NCBI RefSeq assembly: GCF_000226115.1
Contig: NC_016462.1
Coordinates: 3,286,001 to 3,350,000, forward strand
Source of the DNA: Thermothielavioides terrestris NRRL 8126
Lineage: Eukaryota; Ascomycota; Sordariomycetes; Sordariales; Chaetomiaceae
Length of the DNA: 64,000 bases
Direction: 5' to 3'
The stretch's first letter is position 1. The number at the start of each line of letters is the position of its first letter. The notes under the pieces are model-generated. The model searched no databases. It saw nothing but the letters and a program-made list of their open reading frames with translations, and was not told the DNA's origin. Position numbers and translations under genes: made by a program. Below, in pieces: positions 1 through 15,400 of the stretch.

Positions 1-2948
1 ACTAGGCGATCTAGATAATCGCCTTTATAAACCTAGTATTCGTTGATTAAGCGCTATATATGACATAGCTCGTATACAGTCTTCTAAACGCTCTCTTCTC
101 AGCTATAGCTAGTCCATTTAATTAAGTATTTAAAGCCTTTACATATAACCTTGTAATTAAGGATTATATTAACCTTGTATTTATCGCCTAATTCGTTGTT
201 ATCAGAGGAGTAGTCCGATTAAGAGTCGACGATTAGGCTAGGAAGCGACGTATTATAGCCGAATAGATCTTCTTTTTAAGGAGCTAGGCAAAGGTGAGTA
301 ATAAAGACAACTAGGTAGATACCTATATTAGCTAGAAGATCTAGTTTATATACTAGGCGCCTAATATAGCGCTTAATTAGAAAAGGCCTAACGTACTATT
401 GTAAATACTTCTAAGACGGGTTACCTAGGAGATAGTAACTATAGTATAGATGTAAATAAACCTTATCGCCTATATTGAACTCAATGTCGTAATGTTTACT
501 ATTGTAATAGCGTTTAGTATATACTATAGCGAAGTCTATACTCAATTGAGCATCTTAACGTAGAGCATCTTATAGAGCTAGAATAGCTACTAGCTCAGTA
601 GTAGCCTAGTTAATAAGAGCTTCCAACGGTCTAGGAAGCTTAAAGCCGAAGAGCTACTTATAAAGTAAGGATTTAACGGCTTCAATATAAACGTTGTTAA
701 AGTACTATTATAGAGATACAATAATATCTAGCTAATTGCCTTTAGGGCATTTAAATATATAAAAGCAGATCGCGATTTCTATAGTTTAGTTCTTACGTTT
801 AGAAAGGCCGTCCACTTATAAGTAGTAGAACATCGTTATTAGCAACTTAGTGCCTAGAGCCTTCTAAATGCTTTACCAAAGGTTGGAAGTAAACTTATAA
901 TCGTAGTTAGAGATAATCGTAGTAGGTACGCCCTAGTCGCTAAGAAGTAGTTAGCGAATTAGAATATACCTCTATTCTTAGGCCGAATAGCTAGAATTGC
1001 CTAGAATAAGGAGGGTATACTTTAATAACTTATAAGATACTATAAGCAAACTATCGAAGTAGTTGTAGTTTAGGAGCTACTAGGGCGAACTAGTAGCTAG
1101 GACCTTTGGTAGGCCTAGAATAAAATCGATAGCGATAACGTATATCGGCAAGGTATTAGATAGTCGAATTAGTTGATAGTTGCCTAGTTTAGAGCGACGA
1201 TCTATTACGTTGACTTAGCACTTTAGGTATAGTTTAACGTACTTTTTAACGTTGTAGGTTTTATAAGCTATCGATATACTTTATAAGTCGTATAATATCT
1301 ACTTAATGCCAAAGTAGTGCTTCTTATCGTAGATGGCCTTTAAGATAGTTTGAATTATATCGTAAAGTATATAGAGCGAGTATAATCCGTTGAGTCGAAT
1401 GTTATAGAGAAGACTATCTATGAGAATAAACGGGAGACTAGGCTAAGAAAAAACCTTGCTACTGCCTTTAATAGCTAATTTAATAGTAAGATCTTTGATA
1501 ATAGCTATATACTTAGCGTTATAAGAATATATAGCTGTAAAGCGAGCTTAAAGGTCGTTATCCAACTTCGCTTCTACAAAGGCGAACCAGATATTGTCGA
1601 GGACTATATCATCGTCGATAGAACTATTTTTATAGTTTAGGTCGTCCTATAGAGCCTTTAGATAGCTAAGTGTATTAGGCACTAAATTTAGGTAGCTTAG
1701 AAGATAATAGATCTCTAAGCTATACTACAAGAGGTAGATAGAGGTATTGATAAGCCTACGATTAGCTTGCTTAGTAGACAACGTGTCTAAAATAGTCTAG
1801 TTGACAATGCCTTTTATAGAAGTATAATTTGTAAGAACGACGACTAGTTTATATAATAAGTAAATTATAGTATATAGCTTCTTAACTGCCTAAATAAAGT
1901 AGGCGACTTCCTATTTAGAAGGCCTATATTGGAGCTCCTATTTAGTAAGGTATCGACTTAGGAATATAATAGGTTGAACCTAGGTAGATAGAATAACAGT
2001 TCTAAGCTTCTACTTATAACTGTTAGCGAAGTAGAAAGCTATAATGCCGAAGCTATGCTTTAAGTATCTATTGATCTATAAGAAGAGGGTCTTATTAGGG
2101 TCGAAGTGGACTAAAATAGTTGGATTAGGCTTATAGATAGTATCTTAGATAGCTTCGAAGGAGGCTTTCTTAGCGGGCGTAGGTTTAAAGGAAGTTCTAG
2201 CGCAATAGGTAGTACGTTTACTAGGATTGCCGTTCTATACTCGCCTAGTAGCTCGGCCTTTTATAAGCAACGTAGTCTTATAGTTCTAGAGAGGCTTAAT
2301 AAGCTATATATAGTATAGGATTAGATAGTATAGAAATCCTAATACGCTGATATACTGCTCTAGAGCCTTTAGGTTGTTTAGAAAGGCGAGGTTCCTAAAG
2401 GCGGCAATATAGTACTCAGTGTTAGTCAATTCGAATCTATCAATATAGAAATCGAGCAGCTCTACACTAAGATATACAATATAGGATTTAGCTAGTGCAA
2501 TAGAGATATTCTTCTTCTTAAATAGGCTAAAGATAGTCTCTAAATGCTTGGTGTACTTGTCGGCTATATCGCTAAAGATAATAATATCGTCGATAAATGC
2601 TTAGGCGAAAGAGGTATAAAGGCGAAGCAACTAATCTATAAAGCACTAGATATACGCTAAAGTATTATAGTAGCCTATTAGGTATATCTTTGGCTGCTCT
2701 AGCCTATAAGGGCTAATTAGAGTAAAGCGATTGTAATATAGAGGATATACGTTAAACTAGTAGAAGAAAGATGTCGTATCGATCATAGTGATAAACCTCT
2801 TGCCTTATAGGCAAGCAATGATGTCCAACTAGAGTAGTAGAGGGTAGTTGTTGGGTACTATAACCTTGTTAAGAGTATATAAATCGATAACAACGTGACC
2901 TTTGATCTTACTACGAAAGGCGCACTAAACGATGAAAACTAGGTATAT
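1..2948 (-). mobile_element. Element A, left part: RIP-degraded chromodomain Ty3/gypsy pol
   Basis: Read on the minus strand, this stretch is the 3' half of a gypsy pol gene in one frame, broken only by TAG/TAA codons. From right to left it shows reverse transcriptase (the FIDDI catalytic block lies near 2571-2597, preceded by a VIDL..LNK block near 2870), RNase H, integrase (about 480-1250, with an IDFILGLP-like start), and a chromodomain near 60-200 with YLIKWTSYS and a following tyrosine-ended helix. A C-terminal chromodomain places it in the chromovirus branch of Ty3/gypsy. Its 3' LTR lies outside the window. The reading frame runs into position 2948 and resumes at 16084, on the other side of element B. 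No product can be made from it. Confidence 0.85.
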
Positions 2949-3446
2949 TAGATTAGGGTGATAGACTACCTAGACATAGGGGGGACCTAGTTTTTCTACT
3001 TTTCTATTTGTCTTAGAACGTTACATTCGTTGTTAGGGGGTCTAGCCCTCTAATCATATATATTTAAGTAGGCTAAGCCCATCTTCTTTATCATTAAGTA
3101 AGACATTAAGCAGTTGTCAATATATATTCGTTGATACTACGTTGGTAGTCCTCCTTCTTCTAGAGAGGCTATTGAGCCTCTCCTTTCGTTGTTCTACCTC
3201 TATCTAGACGATAGGTATTTGAGCTATTAAGCTCTAACTATATTCTTATTGTCTTTTGTCTTTCTACTATATCCTACTAGATATACCTAGGCTACGTATC
3301 TTCCTCTTAGGAGACATCCTTCCTACTACTCGATATATACTATCTTCATCTGTCTAAAGGTATACTATATTCCTTTAGGAGCTATCTTATACGCCTAACC
3401 CTAGGTATAGTAGGGTAGGTTGGTATAGAGGTTTTACACCATTTTA
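2949..3446 (+). repeat. 5' LTR of element B
   Basis: This is the 498-bp left long terminal repeat. It matches 15582-16079 along its whole length, the differences I checked being C/T or A/G transitions. It ends ACACCATTTTA where the right copy ends GCACCATTTCA. A purine-rich stretch, GAAAAGGAAG at 15570-15579, precedes the right copy and may be the polypurine tract. I did not identify the primer binding site just after 3446. Confidence 0.85.
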
Positions 3447-4299
3447 AATAGGGGCTCAATTGGGGAGGAGCTTAGCTCTATATCTAAACGGGATAGTATA
3501 GACTATAAAGTCTTCTAAGATCGTAAAACTATACGATACTATATTAATAGCTATACAACGACGATATAGCCAACCTATTAAAGCTCTAGTATATCGATAC
3601 TAGCATCTCTAGGAGGTATAGAAACCTATTGAGGTATATACGTTCTAAGGGTCTATTGAGACCTTGTCCTAGGAGACCTTCCTTTGCCTAGACGACGTAG
3701 GGCATCGAAAAGATATCCCATTATCTCTAACACTTCGAAGACCTATTGAGGCTTCGTTATCATTGACGTAGTAGTTATAAAACGTTAACCTAATCGAAAG
3801 ACGATAGTTCTATCCTTCTAAGTAGAGATAGAAATAGAATTTTTATCGATTATCATTTTCTTCCCTAGTCTAGCTAAACTAGTTACGAAAGTAGTTAAAC
3901 GTAGTAGCTACTTATAAGCTTCTAAGTTTAGGACTATACCTTTATAACATTTAGCTCCTTCTAATAGTATATCTAGCACTGTTTTATATCGGATATAAGG
4001 TCTTAGTATAGACTTTTGCTTTTCTTCTTAAGAGCTATACTCTTATCGTTATTATACTAGTTAAGTCTAGTATATTAGTTGTCAAGGGTATCTAGATGAT
4101 CTATAAGGAACCTATAGTCATCCTTTAAGACGTTTAAACTATATATTTTGAAAGAACCTAGCTTCTTAAGAGGTTTTCTTCCTTTAAATAGACGTTAAAG
4201 GAGTCGACATTCCTATAGAAGTATATATATTAGTCTTTTTACAGTCTATTGATATAGTTGTTGCCTTTTTTAAAGACGATAGCTAAGTATCTAATAACT

Positions 4300-7200
4300 A
4301 GACTCTAGCGATATATATATACATTGTCTATAGAAGCTCTAGGAATTCCGTTGACCTCTATAACACTATTAATTTTAACGTTAACCTCTAAAAGAGAGTC
4401 TAAGGACGTATCTATCTTATAGCCTTTCTAAGGTATACTAAGCGAAAAAGACTTAGCCAAAGTGGTATAGACACCCCTTCCATCTTCGCTAGATACCTCT
4501 ACTCTACCTATCTATATAAAGGTATCTATAGTAACACCTTCTAGTCTCTCCGAAGCCGAAGCTCTAAAGAAGATAACTAAGTACGTTCTTACTACTATAT
4601 TTAGTACAACCTTTCCAACCCTAGCGAAGGTCGGCCTTTAGAACCACTTCTCTAGTTAGAATGCTACACGTTGGATCGAGACCTTCGAAGAAATATACAA
4701 AGCTTATTAGGTTACTAATGACAAGATCTATATATACCTATTTAAGCTTTAGTATAATACTATAATCTAGCCTATTATTTGTCACTAGGAGAAAAAGGAC
4801 TAAGAGACCTAAGTAGCTTTTAAGGCTAAGTTCCTAAAGCGTTAGAAGGACGATGATCCTAAATAATATAGAGATAGAGGTTACCTTTATAATCTAATCG
4901 AAAAGAGATACTAGCTAGTCAATAAGGTTATCTACAACTACTTCAAGTTGATTAACCGTATATATACTGTCGCTTCTACCAAAGTTCGTAAAGAGCTATA
5001 GTATATAATTGTTCTAACTATATAGTATATACTTAATCAATAGATCTAAGTAGCTCTTAAGGACCGTTAGCGTACCCTAAAGAAAGACGATAAGGACTCT
5101 ATCTATACTACAAAGTAAGTAGACTTCCTTAAGTTCGTTTAAGATACTCTTTAGAAGGGTCTCAATATAAAAGACCTCTTTCTTAAGACCTATAAGCGTA
5201 AAATCGATCTATAAAAGTACTATTCGCCTCTAGCTATACCTACTATCAAGACGACCCCTAAACTATAGAAATAGGAAGAAGAGGAGCCAAAGAAAGCTCT
5301 TATACCTATATTCAACGATATCGACGATCTAGCTAATTAGCTCTAACGTCTATATATCTAAAAGCAGAAGATCGTTAAACAGTTCGAATAGAAGATCAAG
5401 GCCCTCTGTTTATATAGAATCGATCCTACTCCTAACGAGATCGAAGTTCTCTAGATATATTTCTAGCAATAGAGCCGCTTATAGGAGAGATATATTAGCT
5501 TTGTCACTAGCCTATATATTGATAGTCGTCCTCCTAGCTATAGTAGACCTATAAGCTTTAGCTATTACTACTATTATAGTAACTCTAACTATATAGTCCT
5601 CGAGTATATAGAAGCTATAAAAGCTATAGCTATAGGTCTAATATATCGTAAAGGTATAGACTACTACCTTGGCAATAGGAGTAAGAAGGGCTATATACTA
5701 GCTAAGACAATCACCTTTATAAAGATAGATATTAACAATGTATAAAAGGTTAGTAAGATTAGCTAGCTTATCCTTATATATATAGCCTATTGCCTATAGT
5801 ATAACAACTACCCTATATACTAGGTGTACTATCGCGAGTATAAACGCCTAAATAGTCGCCTATTTAAGCTAGATATATCTTTAGTATTGAACAAGCACTA
5901 TCTCTAATAGCCTAAACCGTATTAGGAGCCTACGACTATCTAGACGATAATCAATCGTCTTATATACAAAGGGGAGCCTAAGCTTACCTCCACCTTCTAT
6001 TATATAACGTCTAATTAGTTGTTGTTTTATATAGTTCTATTAAAGGGAGGTTATATTTTAACTTAGAAGATTGTCCTATAGCCTACGCTAAAGGCTAACG
6101 AATTCTACTAACTACCTCTTCCTCTCTCTAACTAGACTAAGGGGGAAGCTAAGGAGGAAGTGGACAAGGAAGTAGAGACTATACTTTAAAGTATATCGCC
6201 TACTAAGTGTCGGTTTACTAAAGACGAAAGGGAAGATAACTTCTAAATAGGTAGTACTCCTATACCTTTAGCAAAGCCTCCTTATATAACTATCCTCAAG
6301 AACCTAGCTATAGTAAATTGTATAAAGAAAGAGGAGCTATAGTCTAAGCCACCTACGTCGAAGGTTACTACGTTGCCTCTATATATAAAGGATACGATCT
6401 ATACTACAATGAAGACGAAGATTGGTCTAACCCTTAATAACTTAGTCTATATCTCGCTTAAGTACAAGGACGCTCTAATTATATATCTATAGGGCATTTC
6501 TATCGACGTCGAGGTCATTGACTATAAAGGGTCCAATGTTCCTAAGCCTAATAGACCGACTACTATATTAAAAGATATAGGGGTCTATATATAAGCTCTA
6601 TATACTAATATAAATACATTTTACGACTCTTCCTCTAGTTAGACTAAGACGGTTCTAACAATCTTCGAAGTCACTAAGGACAGTATATAGGGTATCTATA
6701 TAGGAAGCCTCTAGGAGCGTTAGATTTATAAAGGTCTACCTAGAGACGTTAACGATTATATCTATACTCTACTTTAAAAGTCTATTTCAACGCTTTTAGT
6801 CTTATAGTATATAGAACTTAGTATAATAACAAAAGTATAGTCTCTTCCTACTCTATATATCTAGTTCGAGAAGGGCTATTATAATAAGCACCTTGTCCTA
6901 ATCGACTCTAGTTCAGAGTGCAACTATATCTTAATAAGTATTGTCGAGAAGTACGTAATACTATACTAGCCTACTAAGGTCATCTTAAAAGGTCTTTATA
7001 GCTTAGTACCATTTATTAGGGAGACTTAGATTATTCTATACCTAGGAGGAGTTGGTATCAACCTTTACTTCTTTATAACTAAGGATACTATTAGTAGCTA
7101 TAAAGTAATCCTTAGTATACCGTTTGTCAAAGATACTGCTCTAACCTTCGATTACTACGATAGTAACCTAATTACTACTAATCTAATTATAAAGGGGAAG

Positions 7201-10200
7201 ATAGTCTAGATATATATCGTCTCTAAGAAGATTACCTAGTGGAATCGCCTACTATCTCTAATGTAACTATCTACTTAAAAGCAATTTCAAAGATTAATAA
7301 AGAGTCCTAAAAGAATCTCTAACTAAGTAGAGATAAAGGAGGGCGAGATTGCCCTTAGTTTCTTTAACGATTATATAAATAAAGCGGTTTTTCATTTCGT
7401 TTTATAGAAGTCCTATATACTACTCTTTAGCACTCTTTTTTATATTATACATTCTTATTCGTTGTCTTCTCTATCTAGATGGAAGAAGAAAGGTAAGATC
7501 AAATTGTTGCCCTATTTAAAAGGGAAGAGGGGGACCCTGATTAGAAACCCCTTTTCTAATAGAAAGCTAAGGCGAGCGTTCTACTATAAGTTTAAGGAGG
7601 CCTTAAGGACGTTTATACTCTAAAAGAATATTGTAAACAAGGTTCAGCCTATCGACTTAGTACCGTCGAATAGCTCTACGCTAAAGGGAGACCCGTTATA
7701 GCGAGAAAAGCGGCTTACAAAGGCTAAAGCTAAGATATAGTTTAAGAAGGACTAGAAAGACCTTATAGTCCCTCGTTTCTCAGATCTTAAGCTAGGCTTA
7801 AGACTTACTAAGGAGCGTCTTCGAGAAATGCTCGCTACTATAGACAGTTTTCTCACTAAGCTAAAGAGAGAGATATTCGCTAAGATCTTATAAAATCGGG
7901 AGGCTACGCTTATATAGGATTTTACTAACTATAGGCGTATCTATAAAGATGTTATTCTACTTTAATATATTAGGACTATCCTATATAAGGCCTAGCAAAG
8001 TAAGTCGATCCTAATTTTAAAACCGCTAATATAGAAGGTTATTGATCTACTTAGAGAGAAGTAGATATAAGGAATCATTGAATACAACTATACGAGCTAC
8101 TATAATAACTAGTTCCTAGTTCTAAAAAAGGATAGTAGTTTATAGCTTATCAATGATACTTAAAAGGCTAATACTATAACAATCTATAATACTTTCGTTC
8201 CGCCTACTATAAAGGAATTTAGTAAAGACTTTAAAGGCTATAAACTAATGTCCCTCCTAGATCTCTTCTCTAGATACAACTAGGTCAACCTCTATAAGTA
8301 TAGCTAGGATTTAACGACTTTTACAACGTTAATCGAGCTCTTCTATATATATACATTGTCGATAAGAGGTATAAATTCTATTGCCTAGTTCTAGCGAGCT
8401 ATAACAATGATCTTCAATAACCTTATCTCTAATGTCTATCGCGTCTATCTAGACGATATCGCTATAAAAGGTCCTCGATCTAATTATATTGGCTATCTAG
8501 ATAGAGGGGGACGTTGAGAATTTGTTATTAAGCATCTTAAGAACATTGATATAGTATTACTGAATATAGAGCTAGTAGGTACAACTATCGCTACTAAGAA
8601 ATCGAAGTAGGTACAACTAAAAGTAGTCCTACTCAGTTATCTCTATACACTAGAGGGGCGCCTTCCTAAGGAAGCGAAGGTAATTAAGATAAGGGAGTAG
8701 AAGACCTATTCTAACGTTAAAGAGATATATACTTTCGTCGAAATAGTTGGATACTACTAGATTTAGATTAAAGGTTTTACGATCATTGTAATTCCTCTAT
8801 ACGCTCTAATAAAGAAAGATACTGAGTAGACCTAAAGGCCCTCTAAACAGAAGGCGATAGACGAGCTAAAGGAGAAAATTATTACTACTCTAGTTTTAAC
8901 AACACTTATCTATAGTGATCCTCAGTTCGATATAATCTTTTTAGTCTATAACGCTAGTATCTTTAGATAGAGTAGAGTACTTAAGTAAATTAGCCCTAAT
9001 AGCAAAAGATACCTATACCAGTTTAAGAGTAGTATCTAATCAGAGGTAGAGAAGTAGTACGATACTACGAAAAGAGAGTTAAAGGGGCTACTCTTCCTCC
9101 TAAAGCGTTTTTATCGCTACCTTTTTAATATACATTTTATCGTAGAGACTAATACTCTAGTTCTAGTCTATTAGCTCAATAGTGCTATAAGCGATATCCT
9201 AGGTACTTTGATAATATGCTAGATCACCTAGATCTACCTATTTAACTTCGAAGTTAAGTATATCCCAAGTCCTAAGAACATTGTAGCCGATACGTTGTCC
9301 TATAAACCTCCTAGGCCCTCTGACTATATAGAGAAGGAAGTAGAAGAGGATATCGACAATTAGATCGACGCCTAGATCTTTGTCAACTATATAGGCAAAG
9401 AAGTATCGTATCTAAAAGAGAAGCTAGAGCCTATCTACCTTTAGGACGGTTACTCCTAGCGTTCCTAGGACATCGCTTACTTCCTATCGACGATAGAGAC
9501 TCTACTAAGCTATAGGCTATATTAGAAGCGACGTTAGCTCAAAAGGGAAGTAGTAAAGTACTTTGTTAAAGATCGTCACCTTTTCCTCTAAAGTATAAAC
9601 TATTCGTAGTATTATAAGCGTATTGTTAATACCCTTAAAGAGAGACGTTTAATCTTCGACCAATGCTATAGCGAAGTTGGCTATTATAGAAGAGAGGCGA
9701 TATACTAACGAGTAACAAACTACTACTATTAGCGTAGTATATACGAAGATATAGTAGAGTAGATTTAGGCTTATACACTATATTAGACGTACAATGCCTA
9801 AAGGTTTAAGGAAGCAATAAACTAGACTACGCCTCTGCCTTTCCCTTTTATTAAATAGTACCTCGATATCCAATATATATCGTCTAGCTATAGGGAGAAG
9901 AAGTATTTCTTTGTCGAGATATATAACGATCTTATAGAATATATCGAGGCTAAGATCCTACTAAATAAGTCCTCTAAGGCTATTAAGTCCTTCATTATAT
10001 AGTATATCCTTTGTCGCTAGGGCTACTCTATTATCGTAGTCGTCGACGGAGGCTCTAAGTTCAAGGGCGAAGTTAAAGAGATCCTCTATAAACTATAGAT
10101 CAAAAGAGTCATTATCTCGCTATACAATTTATATATAAATAGAGTAAATAAGGCTAGCTATATCCCAATTACCACCTTGTTTATAAAGATAATTGATAGT

Positions 10201-11450
10201 ATAGGAAAGAGATAGAGGGAGCTCCTTCTATATATCTTGTATATAGATCGTATAATCGTTAAGGGCTCTTATAGAATGTCTCCCTTCTTTCTTGCCTACA
10301 ACTATAAGCCTATTAGTCTAGTTAAGTTTGATGTTCCTACCTAGCGAATTCTTACCTAGGACTCTATCTATACCTAGATAGAGGGAGAGGATTCTATAAG
10401 ACTCTATACAAAGCTTATTGCCCTCTGTACTTATATCCTCTAGGAAGCTAAGTACAACTACAAGATTATTATCAAATAAGTTGCTATAGCTTATAAAAAG
10501 CTAGCTAAACGCTATAATAAGGCCTATAAATATAAATTTTACTTAGAAAATATAGTAATATCTATTAACGACCTCGTCTTCGTCTACAATAATATTTAGT
10601 AGCTAGATATAAGCTTAGTCTAGAAGCTAGAGTACTACTAGTTTAGCCTATTCTACATTTGGATAATCAAAGACTAGGACATTTACTTCCTAAAGACTTT
10701 AGACAGTATATCTATCTAGACGCTATATCCTCCAAATTATATAAAAAAGTTCTTTAAGCTAAATAACGTTTAGCTAGAAGTGGACAATACGAACCTATTC
10801 CTTTACTTAGAGGGGTATAGCGACGACGAACGCTACTACAATAGTCGCTATAACGATGGCTACCTCGATAAAGGCTATTGCCTCGACAGTCGCTATAACA
10901 AAGTATAGAACGACAAGGGAGCTGATCCTAGCCCTAGCGCCAACTAAGACTTAGCTACCTTAGCGCTCTACGACAAAGAGATATATACTAGACACTTCTA
11001 AAGAGAACGTTGCCGCTTTAATAGTCGCTTAAAGCTCTATAAGGATAGCGAAGAGAGGTCTAGTACTATTAAAGACAACTAGAATACTAGCGACTAGACT
11101 ATAGGTTGTTACCCCTATCAACTAGCCGAGACTTCCAACAATAGTCAACTAGTCGAGCTTCCTTATAATAACGAACTATATAGCGCTTTAACTAGTCGAC
11201 GATACCGCCTTAGCGATCCTCATTATACTTATAGCGATGGCCTACTAAGGGAGGAAATTATATAAATAGTCGCTAAAGATGTTACAACTATAATAGAGGA
11301 GGAGGTCCTTAAAGAGGAAACCCCTAGTTGTACTATAGCGCCTTAGGTAGGCTAAACTTATACTATCGCGAAGAGGGTAAGGAAGGAGCAACTTCGTTAA
11401 GAGCTTATTATAGAAATCCTATACGAAAAACCACCTAGTTTTTAATACTA
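4300..11450 (+). pseudogene. gag-pol pseudogene of element B
   Basis: One forward frame (codons starting at positions with remainder 1 on division by 3) can be read from about 4300 to about 11450 with stops but no frameshift. Domains in order: a gag-like part from about 4650 (NATRWIETFEEIYKAY), a retropepsin near 6900 (VLIDSSSECNY, matching the D-S/T-G type), reverse transcriptase near 8000-8500 with the catalytic block YLDDI at 8446-8460 and MSLLDLFS at 8248, RNase H near 8900-9200, and integrase near 9600-10300 (VVDGGSKFKGEV near 10030). No chromodomain was seen at the C-terminus, unlike element A. The stops sit where Gln (CAA/CAG) or Trp (TGG) is expected, plus an occasional TGA from CGA, as RIP produces. 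It cannot make protein now. Confidence 0.8.
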
Positions 11451-12454
11451 GCCCTCTAAATGTACAAGGATATATAGTTTAAGAAAGGGGGAGGTCCTAG
11501 AAACTACTACCTCCGATAGTTTCATTAGCGTTTTACTATATTTTCTTCCTAATATCCGTTGTTATATCGGCCTCCTATTCGCTAATAATATCTCTATTAG
11601 CTACGTCTCACTTAGTCTTTGTCTATCTACTGTCGTTTATTTATTTTTATCCCTTGGGCCTTCGTTCTTTTTCGCTAATACCTAAGTTGTCTTTCTAAAG
11701 GATAGCCCTACTCTTAAAGGCTTTATAGTCGTTCTTACCTTTTCTTTTTCACTTTTGCCCTTTAAATAGATAGTTTCTATCGTATAGGACTAAGTTTCTT
11801 AGAGCTAAAGTCAAGGCTAAGAAAAATCTATAATTAGGATATATAGTCTCTCGATCTACTATCTATAGGCCAAGCTCTTAGACTATATCCTACCTTCTAC
11901 CTATCCCTATCCATTTTCTTTGTCCCTTAGTAACGTAAGCTCTTACAGTTAGCCTAGTACTACGCTATTTGTTCTCTGATAGCAACCTCTAGTAGGATAA
12001 ACTACTTTTAGCCTACCTCTTCTAGGTATAGCTTTAACCTAAGATCGTTCTTCGAATTATATAGAAGATAGTTCTATAAGATTAAGTCCTAAGCTAGGTA
12101 CTTCTAATCATTCCTATAGATACGAGTCTAAATATACTTCTTCTCTAATTAAATATAGTTGGTACACTTATTACTAAAGAGAGGAGTAAAAGAAGTATAG
12201 CTATTGAAGGGCTAAGTTATATAGACGTCTCCGTCTTTACTAAAAAGAGTTGTTGAACGCTAGTACAATAGTTTATAGCTATAGCAAAGTACCTTATTAC
12301 TATAGGAATATCAGTCTTCCTCTACTTAGAGGGCGAATATAAAAGGGAAGTATAACGCTTACTTACGACCCTATACCTAGGTCAAAAGCGTTAATACTTA
12401 GTTTAGGCATATAGTAAGATAATATATCTAACGCCTAAATAGTCTACTATTATA

Positions 12455-15400
12455 ATGCTCTATAAACACTGGACGAAGGACCTAGGTATTATAATGCTAC
12501 TTAACTACGTCAACTAGCCTATTATCGATATAAACCGATCGCTATATCCTATACTAATCTTGCTAATTGCTTAGTAAGATCTACTAGATGTATAGTATTT
12601 TAACGTTTAGTTGATAGATCTTGATTATACTATAGATAGCCTTATATTCGACTAAGATCGTAGTATACTCGTTAATATAGCGCTTATCTTTCGGTATCGG
12701 CAAATCCCTTATCTTACTTTAGACTACTTAGATATACTTCTAGGCTACGAAGATCGTTGTTTTCAGTACTAGTAAAAGATCAATCTAGCGGTTTATAATC
12801 CTATATAGCAGTGGCCTCTAGTCGCTCACTTTATTAGTAATTTCCTATAATATATCGTAGGTACGCCAATTGCTTAATATTATAGTTTCTAGGTTACAAA
12901 TTTGTATATAGGAGCTATATACGAATTCGAAAAGGAAGTAGAAGACCTAACTAAGAACCTAATCCGACTAGAGAGAGGAGGGCACTAGAATAAAGTAGCG
13001 AAAAGGTTGGAGGAAGAAAATAGTTCTAGGATAGTAAGGAGGAGAGGAAGGCCTTAAGAATTTAGGGGGCAAATACTCATTTCTAGCCAATTAGTAGACA
13101 CTATAAGCCTTATCTATTTTCTTTCGCTTAGTTTAGAAAAGAGCTAAATAGCCCTTCTACCTTCGAAGGCTTATCTACCCCTTTTTCTCAATCCTCCTAC
13201 TAGTTCGTTTACGATCAACCATTTTTTCTACCTCGCCTATTACGCTCTAATTTTTTTTTATAATCGTTTCAATTGGTCTAGATCTTTCTACCTAGAGAGC
13301 GACTTTTCTTATAAGCCGATTTTTTATATACTATCGTAAACATCGCTATAGGCTATTGTAGGATTCCCGATTTTATAGGGCTTATATAGCCCTAGGCCAA
13401 TATAACTACCAACCTAGGATAGAAGTAGCCGCTTAAAGAGCTTAAGTTTTATATACTATAAGGTTTATAGAGGCCTACTAGCAATGGTGATTAGGCGTAG
13501 TATTATACCTCCCTTATATAGCAAGAGCTAGGCTTAAAGATGCTAGGCCACCTAGGTAAGACTAGCCCTAAGCTTTTCCTATTTTCGTAGACTCTAAAGA
13601 AGTACCTATAAAATATAATTAACCAATAACCTAACTAGATCCTAAGCCCTTAGCTTAGTATAAACCCTAAGATCGTAAAGTACCTATTCCTAGACTAGCT
13701 AAAGGGAAGGTCTTTAATAGATTGGTTTTTCGATATTTATTTTATAGATATAGGTATTTCGCTCTTCGATATAGAAGGTATATTACTTAGTAAAGAATAG
13801 CTAGATTATAAGACGATCTTAGACGTTATATAGTTTTTCTTTCGCCTTTATAAGGACTATCTCTAGATCTACCTATAGCTAGTCTCAGACTATAGTCCTA
13901 CACTAAAGGAGTTTTACCAGTCTAACCAAAGGGTTATTACCAACAATTACCGTTTCTAGGTTTTCCTTTGCTTCGTCGACAGAAGGCATTAGGTAGTTAT
14001 AATCTTTAATTAAGTCGAAGGTCGGCTCTACTACTTTGACTCCCTATTTAAAAGCTTAAAGATGTATATAAACATTTTATTAAAGGTCTAGATCGCCTTT
14101 TAGTCTATCTATAGGTTCCTTCAGATATAGCTATATAAAGAGGTTATTGTCCACTACCTTTGGCAAAGTTTAGAATAGGAATATAAATAGTTTACCCTTG
14201 AGTTTATATAGGCCTTTCTTTAAGAACTCTAGCCCTATCTTCTAGATAGATAGACATAGTTTAGGCTACCTTAGCTTCGGCTATACTAGGGAGATAGCGA
14301 GATAGTTATATAGTAGTGTATATTACATTTATAGTTAAAAACTTATAAGCTAGCTCTTAGTACCTTCAAGGATTGTCTACTTTACGCTAAGGTAGTCCCC
14401 TTATTACTATAGGACAATAGTAAAATATATAAGCTCCCTCTAGACCTACTATCTCTAACCAAAGAGCCTATATAGCCTATAGTCTTAGAATACAACGAAG
14501 ATAAGGTAATCGAAGTCCTCTAGGCCAACAACGTATTTATACCTAATATTCCTAGACTTAATAACCTATCTATATATCTCTACGACTACTTTAGCGATAT
14601 AGAACTTAGGATCCTAGCTATATACTTAGTGGCATTTAAAGAAGCCTAGCTTCTTAACTAGAATAAGAAAGGAGTAATCGCTATCGCTTAAATCATCTTT
14701 ATACCCTAGTTAAAGAAGGACGTAGCCTACTAAGTATACTACTATAGAGTTGTAGAACTCTCATTGGACGGATAGCTAAGTAGTGCACCGCCTTTGTAAG
14801 ACCCTATAGGCGACCTTGGACGATAGCTATAGAGCATATTTCTAATACCTAGCACTGTTCCGCCCTTTCGAACAAAGGACTAGCAAGCTACTTCAAGTCC
14901 ATTAACGGCATTTACAGAAGATCTTAACAATATATCGACCTAATAGAATGTTGAAGCTAAGATTATAGAGATTGCTATACTATAAACGACTATAATACAA
15001 AGGTTTATTGATACCCCTATAGATAAGATAGACTGGGAACGCCTCCTCGGTAGCGACCTAGTCAAGGACCTTAGGGCACTAGTATAGGTAGCCCTTAAGA
15101 AGATAGCATTTGATCTCTACCTCTAGGAAGAGGAGACGCTCATCTATATACTTATAAGGAGGCTAGACTACCTTAAGATACTTTATACACTAGTATAGAA
15201 GTATCTTTAGGCGTATAGATCACCTACGTCATCTAGCTAGACGTCACCTTTAGTGTAGCACTATAGTAAGCGCCTTCGCAAAGAGCCTATAAAGCTTAGA
15301 CGTCTACTTCGCCTACCACTGTACAACCTATATAACTGTGCCTTCGTTTACAAGTATAAGTATCTAGTATAGTAGTAGGGCAAGGATATATATATCAAGG